Position numbers and translations under genes: made by a program. The notes beneath the pieces are model-generated. The model saw nothing but the letters and a program-made list of their open reading frames with translations. It was not told the DNA's origin and did no database searches. This document shows positions 17,348 to 25,090 of a DNA stretch of 64,000 nt, in pieces. Each line of letters begins with the position of its first letter. Position 1 is the stretch's first letter. Source of the stretch: RYN-230 sp963837515 (GTDB lineage: Bacteria > Actinomycetota > Actinomycetes > Streptosporangiales > Streptosporangiaceae); the NCBI GenBank assembly GCA_963837515.1, contig CAWINT010000008.1:124001-188000 (forward strand), read 5' to 3'.

Positions 17348-17544
17348 TGACGGACTGTCGGGCCCAGTATCTGTAGCGGTAGGCTGGTCGGCGTCTTGGG
17401 GTCGCCAACTGGCGCCCAGGTCGCACGGTAACCCGCGAGGGAGGCCAACTGGCTCGGCGCGGATCAGGGTGAGTTTCGTTCCCCGGCAGTCCCGCTCCTG
17501 CGGGTGATTCTGGCCCTTAAATGCGACCGGCAGGAGCGTTCCCC

Positions 17545-17732
17545 GTGACTGATCAGACCGAGACTGTTCCCGAAGCTGAGACGCCTGGTGCTGATCGAGC
17601 GTACCCGCGACATGGAACCCGACGAAGTTGACGACCGGCTGATGAACCTGGCCTCGCTTCAACCGGCCGACCGCGGAGCAGAGGGCGGAGCACCGGATCC
17701 TGGCGGAAAAGCAGGTTCAGCACACGGCGGGG
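17545..17732 (+). pseudogene. Displaced 5' end of the major capsid gene
   Basis: Three frames in succession look like one N-terminal capsid segment: VTDQTETVPEAE from GTG 17545, RRLVLIERTRDMEPDEVDDR then LMNLAS in the next frame, and FNRPTAEQRAEHRILAEKQV leading directly into the long capsid frame. The breaks are near 17579 and 17658. This helical, charged region matches the delta-domain/scaffold-like N-terminus of HK97 capsid proteins. Confidence 0.55.
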
Positions 17733-19034
17733 ATGGCAGCGATGCGTGCCTTCTCCAACGGGGACATGCGGATGATCGACAGCTCGATGAGGGCACCTAA
17801 TCAGGTGCCTGGTGGACCGGCTGGTCATGGTGGCTGGGACACCCGGCCGGGCGCAGACCCGCGGCTGAACGAGCACCGGACCGCGGCTATGCGGGCCGTG
17901 GACCGCCACCAGGCGCAGGGCGTGCTGAACGCCGCGGCGGCGGACCGGCTGGACCGCGTGATGCGCGAGAGTGACCCGCAGGCGCTGACGGCCAGGTACC
18001 TGGCCGCGGCCGGGAACGAGCACTACGCGTCCGCATTCAGCAAGCTGCTGCGCGACCCGGTGATGGGGCACCTCCGGTACGGCCCGGAGGAAGTGCAGGC
18101 CGTGCGGGACATGAGCTACGCCCAGGACGCGAACCGGATCATGGCCTCGGCGCTGGAGACCAGCTCGACCGGCTTCCCGCTCCCGCTGACGATCGACCCG
18201 AGCATCATCGAGACAGGCTCCGGGTCGCTGAACCCGATCCGGGACCTGGCCAGCGTGAGCGTGATCGGCACGCATAGTTGGCAAGGCGTCTCAAGCGACG
18301 GGGTGACTGCGGCCTACGTGGCGGAAGGCAGCGAGGCCACCGACGCGACCCCGAGCCTGGTGGCCCCGGGGATCGCCACCGCGCAAGGCCGGGCGTTCGT
18401 GCAGTACACGATCGAGGCGGGCATGGATGACCCCGGGCTGCAGGGCCAGCTCCTGAAGCTCATCAACGATGCCCGGGCGAACCTGGACGCGTCGAAGTTC
18501 CTGACCGGCACGGGCACGCACGAACCCTCCGGAATCCTGAACGTCGGTTCTCTGAACGGGCTGACCACCACTCAGCGAGTCGAGACCGGGACCATGTCGG
18601 CATTCTCGGTCGGTGACCCGTGGCTGCTGTCGGCCGCGATCCCGGCCCGGTTCCGGGCGAACACCACGTATGCGGCGTCACCGGCGATGTGGGATCTTGC
18701 CTTCCGGCTGGTGGCCGAGGCTGACCCATCCGAGGCCCGGCAGTTCGACACCGGCGGGCGCGGCGGGCCGTTCCTGGGTCGGCCCAAGGTCGAGTGGAGC
18801 ACGATGGCCACCGCGATAGCCGACAACGCCAAGCTGATCATCGGCGGGGACTTCGCCACCGGCTACAAGATCGTTGACCGGCTGGGCATGAGTGCCGAGC
18901 TTGTGCCGCACATGACCGGGACCAGCGGAAACCTGCCGAACGGCACGAGAGGTTTGTACTGCTACTGGCGGACGGGCGCCGGGGTGGTCGCGGTCAACGC
19001 GCTCAGGTACTTGGAAGTGCTGCCGACCAGCTAG
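17733..19034 (+). CDS. HK97-fold phage major capsid protein
   Basis: A 433-residue frame with hallmarks of HK97-type major capsid proteins: a charged N-terminal region, the long helix NRIMASALETSSTGFPLPLT, strands of the P domain (SWQGVSSDGVTAAYVAEGSE), IEAGMDDPGLQGQLLKLIND (spine helix), FLTGTGTHEPSGIL, and the C-terminal FATGYKIVDRLGMSAELVPH domain. Such proteins assemble icosahedral heads; encapsulins share the fold. No prohead protease or portal gene is next to it. Part of the delta region lies out of frame upstream, so the protein may be truncated. Confidence 0.85.
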   Translation: MAAMRAFSNGDMRMIDSSMRAPNQVPGGPAGHGGWDTRPGADPRLNEHRTAAMRAVDRHQAQGVLNAAAADRLDRVMRESDPQALTARYLAAAGNEHYASAFSKLLRDPVMGHLRYGPEEVQAVRDMSYAQDANRIMASALETSSTGFPLPLTIDPSIIETGSGSLNPIRDLASVSVIGTHSWQGVSSDGVTAAYVAEGSEATDATPSLVAPGIATAQGRAFVQYTIEAGMDDPGLQGQLLKLINDARANLDASKFLTGTGTHEPSGILNVGSLNGLTTTQRVETGTMSAFSVGDPWLLSAAIPARFRANTTYAASPAMWDLAFRLVAEADPSEARQFDTGGRGGPFLGRPKVEWSTMATAIADNAKLIIGGDFATGYKIVDRLGMSAELVPHMTGTSGNLPNGTRGLYCYWRTGAGVVAVNALRYLEVLPTS

Positions 19035-19140
19035 TCCCCAGACTCCCGGCGTCAAAGCACAGACCGGAACCATCGCCAAGGGCAGCCATGACCCCAATCC
19101 TTTCTGGCGGGGTAGCTGTTCCTGCGCCGGGTATGCCAGC

Positions 19141-19172
19141 GGCCCCGCACTGCCCGAGACCGGTGCGGGGCC
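19141..19172. terminator. Hairpin after the capsid gene
   Basis: A perfect 10-bp stem, GGCCCCGCAC (19141-19150) with GTGCGGGGCC (19163-19172), and a 12-base loop, about 105 bases past the capsid stop. There is no T-tract, as is common for actinomycete terminators. It also separates the rightward capsid transcript from the leftward genes ending at 19343. Confidence 0.65.
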
Positions 19173-19342
19173 GTTGGGGGGTCTTGTCCGGGGTGGGCGA
19201 TTGCCCCCGTTGTTGGTGCGAGCCACCAGACCGTTGCCAATGACCTGTCCGCAGGTGTCAAAAACTTGACAGGTGCAGAGGGTGACGCCGATTCACCTGC
19301 GGTAACAGGCCACCAAGAGCCACCGGGGGTGACGGGTGCCGC

Positions 19343-19666
19343 TCAGTGGCCGCCCGGCCGCTCGAAGTCGGCGCGCAGCTCCCCCAGGAAGTCCAGGAGC
19401 GGCTCCCACATCGGGCACAGGTCCAGGTGGGGGGCCGCGGCCTCTACCCGGTCCATGACGGCCCACGATTCGTGGTAGAGCCGTCCCAGGTCTTCCTCGT
19501 CCAGATCCACGAACCGCTCGCCGGTCGTGTGCGAGACCGAGGTGTTGCGGCGCTTGCGCGGTGCGGGTGCGCTGGATTCGGCGGCGATCGTGGCGGTAGC
19601 GTTCGTCAAGGACACCCGGCCCTGGGCAGGAAGCCCGGCAGGCGACGGCCCGGGGCCGGGGCTCAC
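19343..19666 (-). CDS. Hypothetical element protein
   Basis: A 107-residue protein with an acidic helical C-terminal half (RFVDLDEEDLGRLYHESWAV onward, WEPLLDFLGELRADFERPGG). Its ATG overlaps the stop of the preceding gene by four bases (ATGA), indicating an operon. No family recognised. Confidence 0.55.
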   Translation of the reverse strand: MSPGPGPSPAGLPAQGRVSLTNATATIAAESSAPAPRKRRNTSVSHTTGERFVDLDEEDLGRLYHESWAVMDRVEAAAPHLDLCPMWEPLLDFLGELRADFERPGGH

Positions 19667-19866
19667 CGGCCACCACCCGCGATGAGGCGGAACTCCCGGC
19701 GGCGTCCCTGGGCTTCGGCGGCGTCGTCGTACGGGGCCGGCCCGGCGTCCGCCGAAACCTCGGTCATCACCGTGAACAGGTCATCGACCCGGGACACCAG
19801 CCCGGCCAGCTGGGCCTCGGCCTCGGCCAGCCGGGCCAGCACCGCGGCGAACTCGGCGCCGGTCAT
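19663..19866 (-). CDS. Small coiled-coil hypothetical protein
   Basis: A 67-residue protein whose N-terminal half, EFAAVLARLAEAEAQLAGLV, is an amphipathic helix suited to a coiled coil. It overlaps both neighbours by four bases (ATGA at each side), so the three genes from 20321 to 19343 form one translationally coupled operon. Confidence 0.55.
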   Translation of the reverse strand: MTGAEFAAVLARLAEAEAQLAGLVSRVDDLFTVMTEVSADAGPAPYDDAAEAQGRRREFRLIAGGGR

Positions 19867-20321
19867 GACCGGCGGCCGATCTCGGCGCGGATCTGGTCAA
19901 TCAGGTCCCGGGGGTCCTCGGCACGGACCACCACTGGCGGGCTAGTCCGGAGCCGGCTCGCGTAGACCAGGCCCGAGATGCCCCGCCACACGTGCCAGGC
20001 GGGGAACTCGGCGGCCACGTCGGCCAGGGTGGGCTCGGGGCCGGTCATGCCGTGGCCGCCTGCCGCGGCGTCCAGCTCGGCCACCAGCTGCAGCCCACGT
20101 CTTGTAGCCGGCTCGGCCGGATGCTCGGCCAGCCGGCCGCGCAGGTAGGCCACCTGCCACGCCGCATCGAACGTGTCGCCGCCGAGGATGCCGGCCAGCA
20201 TGGCGCGGGCGTGCCCGGCCCGCTCGATCAGGATCCGGTCCCGGATTTCCTGGTCCCCGACCGTGGCGGCGTTGGGGATGTCCAGGGCCTCGAGCACGGC
20301 GGCGAGTGCGTCGCAGGGCAT
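19863..20321 (-). CDS. Hypothetical element protein, actinomycete mobile-element type
   Basis: A 152-residue protein. The C-terminal region, EFPAWHVWRGISGLVYASRL with a later DPRDLIDQIRAEI helix, resembles a short protein found repeatedly in actinomycete ICEs and phages. The N-terminal region is helical (IRDRILIERAGHARAMLAGI). The ATG at 20321 has a poor ribosome site; AGGAGGGG lies further upstream at about 20360, so the true start may be up to 12 codons earlier. First gene of a three-gene leftward operon. Confidence 0.55.
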   Translation of the reverse strand: MPCDALAAVLEALDIPNAATVGDQEIRDRILIERAGHARAMLAGILGGDTFDAAWQVAYLRGRLAEHPAEPATRRGLQLVAELDAAAGGHGMTGPEPTLADVAAEFPAWHVWRGISGLVYASRLRTSPPVVVRAEDPRDLIDQIRAEIGRRS

Positions 20322-20487
20322 CGGCCGCCGGGATGGCAGGATTGATTCACAGCCCCTCCTAGTAGGGGTCAGGCCCGGGATCACGGTGTTTGCGCACCGC
20401 CCGGGCCGCTCTTTTTTACTTGGACCTTCGACACTACGCCTAGCCGGATAGGTCGGGCTAGGGTCCGATAGCAAAGTCTGGTGCCAG

Positions 20488-20503
20488 AGCTACCCGGGTA
20501 GCT
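20488..20503. promoter_or_regulatory. Palindromic operator candidate upstream of the GntR gene
   Basis: AGCTACCCGGGTAGCT is a perfect 16-bp palindrome ending seven bases before the GTG of the GntR-like regulator. A second interrupted dyad (CTAGCC and GGCTAG) lies about 30 bases upstream. The position between divergent transcripts suggests autoregulation by the GntR-like protein. Confidence 0.55.
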
Positions 20504-20510
20504 TGATCAT

Positions 20511-20747
20511 GTGACGGTTGATCATGAGGGCAAGACGCCGGTCTACCTGCAGATTGCCGCGATTCTGCGGGCAGCGATCGAGCGCGGCGACTATGCGCCC
20601 GGGCGCCCGGTACCGTCCGAGAGCCGACTCATGCAGGAGCACGGGGTGGCGCGGCTGACCGCCCGCAAGGCCGTGCGGGTACTCGCCGATGAGGGCCTCG
20701 TGGAAGTCGTGCCCGGCCGCGGCGCCTACGTCACCGAGCGCGGCTGA
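20511..20747 (+). CDS. GntR-like winged-helix regulator
   Basis: A 78-residue stand-alone GntR DNA-binding domain: YLQIAAILRAAIERGDYAPG, then RPVPSESRLMQEHGVARLTA, then RKAVRVLADEGLVEVVPGRG. No effector-binding domain follows, unlike full-length GntR repressors. Such short versions are common in actinomycete mobile elements, where they control excision or lytic genes. The 3' end overlaps the 3' end of the convergent integrase gene by 22 bases. Confidence 0.85.
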   Translation: MTVDHEGKTPVYLQIAAILRAAIERGDYAPGRPVPSESRLMQEHGVARLTARKAVRVLADEGLVEVVPGRGAYVTERG

Positions 20748-22827
20748 TCTCCGCGGCGCCGCGCCCGGATGGCGCGGCTTCCTTCCCGTACCCGCTTCCG
20801 TTCCCGCTCCCGGTACTCCGGGTCGTTCGCGAGCCGTTCGCGGCGCCGCTCCCGCTCCTGCCTTAGCCTCTGCTCCCGGTACTCCGGATCCGCGATCCGT
20901 TCGCGGTACCGCTCAGCCCTGCGCGCCCGCCTCGCCTCTGGGGTGAGCGTGGCGGGCCGGCCGACGTGGCGTATTACTGGGATCTCGCCGGCGGCCTCGA
21001 GCTCGCGGCGGATCATGGCCACGGTTGAGGGAGCGCATCCCAGCCGTTGCGTGATGTGGGCGTTCCGCGTGTCCGGGTTGGCCCGGAGCGCGCTGGCTAC
21101 ATCGTCGTGCATGCGCGGCGGCGACTCGCCGAACACAGGCTCTGCGGTACCACCCGGGCCGGTCAGCCAGCGCCAGCCGACCCGGCCCGGGTTGATTCCC
21201 TTCCGGTACCTGGGATCGCCGCCGTGCTTGCCAGTGCGCACGATGATCTCAGCTATCTCGCTGATGAGCTGCTTGGCGACCGGGAGGTTCCCGGTGCGCA
21301 GTTTCCACCATCTGTCAGCGGCATCGGGCCCGAGCATCTCGGCAAGCAGCGGGGATAGTGATGCGGGGCGCGCGAGTTCCTCGGCTTCCTCCAGCTTCTT
21401 GCCTAGTGCGCGGCTGCGCCGTTCCCAGAACTCCGCGTCAGCGTCCGGGTCCTCACCCTTGGCGCGGCACTTCTCGATCTCCAGCTTGAGCCGTTCAGCG
21501 TCAGCGCGGGCGGCCGAGGCGACCGCGTCGTCGTGGTCGTGGGCCTGCTGCAGGTGCGCGGACACGTCAGGATCGGCGAGGAAGGACACGACCCGGTCCT
21601 CGACATAGTCATCAAGCCAGCTCGCCCGGATGGCCACATGCCCGCGGCGCGGGCAGCCGTAGTAGGACACGCCGTCGCCGTGGGCGTCGCTGTAAAGCGC
21701 GGAGGAGCACACGGCGCACTGGGCGATGCCTGAGAGCAGATGCTGCCCCCGGCCCGGCCGCCATCCCTTCCGCGGCCGCGCGGCGATGATCCGCTGCACC
21801 GTGTACCACTGCTCCTCCGTCACCAGGCCGGCCACCTGGCCTCCACTCCATCGAGCACTGCGGCGTGCCGGTCCTCCACCCGGTACGACTCGGCGTGAAA
21901 GATCCGCTTGCCTATGTAGGCGGGATTGGTGGCGATAAACAGCACCGTGCCGGCCAGCCAGCGGCACGGCTGGTCGGTGTACTTGCGGGGCTTCCCCGGA
22001 GTGGGGATGCCGCGGTCTTCGAGGGACCGGGCGATCGCATGCGGCCGGTGGCCGTGCTCGATCCGGTCGTAGATCTCGCGCACGATGTAGGCAGGCGAGT
22101 CCTCGATGGGGTGGCCGGCGCCGGCTGACACGTTCGGCTCATCCCGGAGGAACTTGGGCTTCCCGCGCTTGCCAAGCGTCTCGTAGTCGTAGACGCGCCG
22201 GTATCCGTAGATCACCTGGCCGTGCGGCATGCCCTGGTGCGCGTTCGCCTTCACCCCGCGCCGGGAATCCTTCGAGATCCGCCATGAGTACTGGCGGTCC
22301 ATCAGGTGATGGATGCCGAGGAACAGCAGATCGTCCTCATTGGCCGGGTTGAGCAGCTGGCCGCCGACGCACCACAGCACCCCGTGGTCAGCGCTGACCT
22401 TAGCCAGCTCGTAGATATTGACATCGCCGCGGGTCTGCCGGCTGGTCGCCCAGAACCACACGACCTTGTATTGCTCGGCCTCGATGGCTTCCCGGAGCCG
22501 GGTGAAGTTCTCCCGCTGCCTGGTGGCGAACATGGACGCTGATCTGTCGTCGTCCTCGAACAGGTCTGCCGGGCCGGATTTCACCTCCGTACGCAGTGCC
22601 CAGCCGAGGTATTCGGTCTTCTGCTCACCGGTTGACTTCTGCTCGGTCTCGTCCGGGTTGGACGACACCCGGAAGTACCCCGCGCCCGGTAGTCCGGCGA
22701 GGTCGGTGTCCTTGAACGTGTGGCCCGGGTTCCATCCCAGGCCAGCGGCGGGTGTGACGGGATGCCATGGAGTCTCCTGCGGTCGCAGTTTGCGCAGGTC
22801 AGTACCTGTATGGCTAAAAACATACAC
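20726..22827 (-). pseudogene. int: Large serine integrase with a frame break
   Basis: Site-specific recombinase of about 700 residues. The N-terminal half has the resolvase motif YFRVSSN (catalytic Ser), a WFWATSRQTRGD segment and the recombinase domain (RRGVKANAHQGMPHGQVIYG). The second half has a zinc ribbon (CAVCSSALY to GCPRRGH), a coiled coil and an unusual C-terminus: a helix-turn-helix-like stretch (ITQRLGCAPSTVAMIRRELE) and an Arg/Glu-rich tail with repeats around DPEYRE. The halves lie in different frames; one base is missing near 21839-21844 (first frame stops at 21820). The start lies about 30 bases inside the right junction. Confidence 0.88.
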
Positions 22828-22849
22828 CCAACTGTGGATTAAGACTTAT

Positions 22850-22864
22850 GAGCGGGGGCCATCG
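22850..22864. other. attR junction of the integrated element
   Basis: Element sequence GAGCGGGG meets host GCCATCGCG. Together with attL this reconstructs the unoccupied site GCCGGCGCCATCGCG, which codes for Ala-Gly-Ala-Ile-Ala in frame with both gene halves. Confidence 0.8.
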
Positions 22865-23239
22865 CGCTACTGGTCACGCCCGATTACACGCGGTCCGCGC
22901 GGAGCGTGCTGGGCGGCGACCCGGCCCTGATCATCGACCAGATGGTGGTGCTTGGGACCGATGCGGACCAGGCCCGCGAGCTGGCCCGCGGCCGGCTGCG
23001 GTTCCTGTCCGGCGTGCCCGGGTACCGGGCCAACTTCGCCCGGATGGGCTTCAGCAGCACCGATATCAGCCAGCTCAGCGATCATCTGGTGGACGAGCTG
23101 GTGACTTGGGGCGGTCCTCGGGTGATCGCGGCCCGGGTCCGCGAGCAGCTGGACGCCGGCGCCGACCAGGTAGCCCTCACCATCCTGAACCAGCCCGGTC
23201 ACCTCGGCGCCGCCCGGCAGCTCGCGGAGCACCTCCTAG
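22858..23239 (+). pseudogene. Interrupted LLM-class oxidoreductase, 3' part
   Basis: Continuation of the gene beginning at 13651: AIALLVTPDYTRSARSVLGG, then LSDHLVDELVTWGGPRVIAA and REQLDAGADQVALTILNQPG, aligned with the C-terminal half of the paralogue at 1685. It is cut at codon LAEHL by an insertion sequence. Without the insertion the end reads His-Leu-Leu-Gly-Ala-stop, using 24238-24245. The open frame running into the insertion sequence to 23268 is fortuitous. Confidence 0.88.
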
Positions 23240-24233
23240 ATGATCAATTCCAAGGTCAGTTGTCGTAGGCGACGAGCGATCGCAGGATGGGCTGGCCGGT
23301 GGTGTCGTTGTGCCAGATCGCGGCGGTCAGGGCGAGGATGCGCTGCAGGACGCGGACCATCACGCCAGCTGGGGTGTGGCCGCCGTGGTGTTCGAGGTCG
23401 AGCTGGCCTTTGAAGGTCTCGTTGACTGATTCAATGATCTGGCGCAGTGGCTTGAACAGGTGCGCGCCGGGCCGGGCGGGCTCGCCTTTGCGGGCCGGCC
23501 GCAGCAGCCTGATCCCCTCCGCGGCCATGGCGGCCTCGAAGTCGTGGCCGTAGTAGTTCTTATCCCCGATCAGGGTCTGGCCGGGCCGGGCGGCGACCAG
23601 GTCCGGGCCGGCGGCGAGCATGCCGGCCAGCACGTCGCGCTCATCGGCTTTGGCGCCGGCCAGGGCGAAGGCGACGGGCAGGCCCTGCAGGGTGGCGGCC
23701 AGGTGCAGCCGCAGCCCCCAGAAGTACCGCGAGTGGCTGGCGCAGTACCCGTACTCGGCCCACCCGGCCAGGTCGCTGCGCTTGGCGGTCTCGCGGGAGC
23801 GGCCGCATTCCACCGGGGTGGAATCGACGACCCACACATCATCGGTCCAGACGGTGGTGCTGTCAGCCAGGGCCCGGATGGCGTGCCGGATCAGGCCGGC
23901 GGCTGCGCGCAGCCGCTTGTTATAGCCAGGCTGCTGGGGCAGGTAGGGGAACAGGTGCCGCAGATGAGCACGGGCATGCCGCAGCCACCGCGCCTCGGAG
24001 GTGAACCCCAGCAGGGCCTGCATGACCGCCAGGGTGACCAGCTCAGCGTCACTCAGCCGCGGGGCCATGCCAATCGCCGGCCGCCACGGCGCCAGCTGCG
24101 GCGATTCCTTCAGCCAGTCATCGGTCCTGACGTACAGTGCGGTGGCGAGGGTGTCCAGGTTTGTTGTCACAAACTGATCTTGGACGCCCTCGCCTCGTCT
24201 CCGCAGCCAGAGCCACCCCTTGGAATTGATCAT
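23240..24233. mobile_element. IS982-family insertion sequence
   Basis: A 994-bp element with 16-bp perfect terminal inverted repeats ATGATCAATTCCAAGG (23240-23255 and complement 24218-24233). It is flanked by CTAG on both sides (23236-23239 and 24234-24237), read as the target duplication. Removing the element and one CTAG restores the host reading frame to a stop. It carries one transposase gene. The perfect ends suggest recent insertion. Confidence 0.9.
23256..24170 (-). CDS. IS982-family transposase
   Basis: A DDE transposase of 304 residues from GTG 24170. Typical IS982 landmarks: LSDAELVTLAVMQALLGF, FPYLPQQPGYNKRLR, VWVVDSTPVECGRSRETAKR (first Asp), TLIGDKNYYGHDFE (second Asp) and the ending RQIIESVNETFKGQLDLEHH (Glu). 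An in-frame ATG lies in the terminal repeat itself (24233) but the GTG fits family N-termini. The frame is intact, so the element may still be active. Confidence 0.92.
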   Translation of the reverse strand: MTTNLDTLATALYVRTDDWLKESPQLAPWRPAIGMAPRLSDAELVTLAVMQALLGFTSEARWLRHARAHLRHLFPYLPQQPGYNKRLRAAAGLIRHAIRALADSTTVWTDDVWVVDSTPVECGRSRETAKRSDLAGWAEYGYCASHSRYFWGLRLHLAATLQGLPVAFALAGAKADERDVLAGMLAAGPDLVAARPGQTLIGDKNYYGHDFEAAMAAEGIRLLRPARKGEPARPGAHLFKPLRQIIESVNETFKGQLDLEHHGGHTPAGVMVRVLQRILALTAAIWHNDTTGQPILRSLVAYDN

Positions 24234-24290
24234 CTAGGGGCGTAGCCGTCCCGCTCAGGGGCCCGCCGCCACCGCGGGCGGGCCGGCCCC

Positions 24291-24390
24291 GGCACCGCGG
24301 CGGCCGGCCCGGCACCGCGGGCGGCCGGCCCGGCACCGCGGGCGGCCGGCCCGGCACCGCGGGCGGCCGGCACCGCGGGCGGCCGGCCCC
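24291..24390. repeat. GC-rich 18-21-bp tandem repeat
   Basis: About five tandem copies of a unit beginning GGCACCGCGGGCGGCCGG, 18-21 bp long, between the insertion sequence and the SnoaL-like gene. No coding signal. It could form stable GC hairpins at the 3' end of the leftward gene. Confidence 0.85.
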
Positions 24391-24435
24391 GGCGCCCCGG
24401 TAGCGTGGGCCGCCGACCGGTGCGTTCGCCGGGCG

Positions 24436-24894
24436 TCAGGGCTGCAGATCGACGGCGGCCCTGGCTTTTTCGTCCATGTAGAACGGCACGGAACTGTGAC
24501 TCAGGGTGATCTGCCACCGGCCGCCGTCCCGGCGGAGCCCGATGGTGGTGCGGAACCACAGGCTGAATAGGCCCGGGGAGCCCATCCGGCTCAGACCGTG
24601 AGCGTAGGCGACATCGCCGCCGACGGCGACCTGCAGGTCACGGGTCTCGTACTCGAACGGCGCGGCACCGAACCCGCTCAGCCAGGCTTCGACACCCTCG
24701 GCGGTCGTCATGTCGGCCTGCCGGCCACCCCCCAGCTCCGCCAGTTCGCCCCGGCGTACCTGCAGCGGCGGCGCCAGCTCGTAGAGCACGACATCCGGGG
24801 CGTAACCCGCCACGATGCGGCTGGCGTCCTTGGCCCGGTACCCCTCCTCCATGCTGGCCAGCAGCTCGCGGATCTGGGCCTCGTCATCAGACAT
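24436..24894 (-). CDS. SnoaL-like/NTF2-fold protein (ketosteroid isomerase-like)
   Basis: A 152-residue protein with the alpha+beta NTF2 pattern: IRELLASMEEGYRAKDASRI, then GYAPDVVLYELAPPLQ, then VAYAHGLSRMGSPGLFSLWF, and the closing RRDGGRWQITLSHSSVPFYM. GGGAGG lies six bases before the ATG. Family members range from isomerases to stress proteins; the reaction is not predictable here. Confidence 0.85.
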   Translation of the reverse strand: MSDDEAQIRELLASMEEGYRAKDASRIVAGYAPDVVLYELAPPLQVRRGELAELGGGRQADMTTAEGVEAWLSGFGAAPFEYETRDLQVAVGGDVAYAHGLSRMGSPGLFSLWFRTTIGLRRDGGRWQITLSHSSVPFYMDEKARAAVDLQP

Positions 24895-25090
24895 GACTGC
24901 CTCCCTCGAGCGCTCCCGGTGAGCGCCTCTCAGGGTGGACTGCGGGACGGCGCGCTTCTCATCGCTGTGGCCGGTCCCAGCTGATGGCTGCGGCATCCTC
25001 GGCCGGTGGCGCAGACTGGACCCGGTGCCAGGACGGCGGCCGCCGGGCCGCGGCGGGTGGGTGCCAGCCCGATGCTGACAGGGGAGCGCG

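Larger units (their letters stand above)
14088..22857. mobile_element. Integrated phiRv1-like prophage remnant or capsid-encoding satellite
   Basis: About 8.77 kb inserted in the oxidoreductase gene, with junctions sharing only a GC dinucleotide (14086-14087 and 22858-22859), as expected for a large serine integrase. Rightward genes: small zinc-binding ORFs, SWIM protein, P27-type small terminase, HK97 major capsid protein. Leftward: three overlapping hypothetical genes, and the integrase beside the right end. A GntR-like regulator lies between. There is no portal, large terminase, protease, tail, lysis or replication gene. The layout recalls the roughly 10-kb phiRv1 and phiRv2 elements of Mycobacterium tuberculosis. 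Frame breaks in the integrase, capsid 5' region and several small ORFs suggest decay. Confidence 0.88.

Noticed and set aside
17733..19034. Capsid-like protein considered as an encapsulin
   Set aside because: A small terminase, integrase and delta-domain-like 5' segment are adjacent, and no cargo enzyme gene is present; a phage capsid is simpler.
14088..22857. Element considered as an ICE or integrated plasmid
   Set aside because: There is no FtsK/TraB translocase, replication initiator or relaxase; capsid and small terminase genes point to a phage-derived element.
23256..24233. Start of the transposase at the ATG inside the terminal repeat
   Set aside because: This would place coding sequence in the inverted repeat; the GTG at 24170 fits family N-termini better.
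24291..24390. Repeat array considered as a CRISPR
   Set aside because: The units are directly adjacent with no unique spacers and no cas genes nearby.
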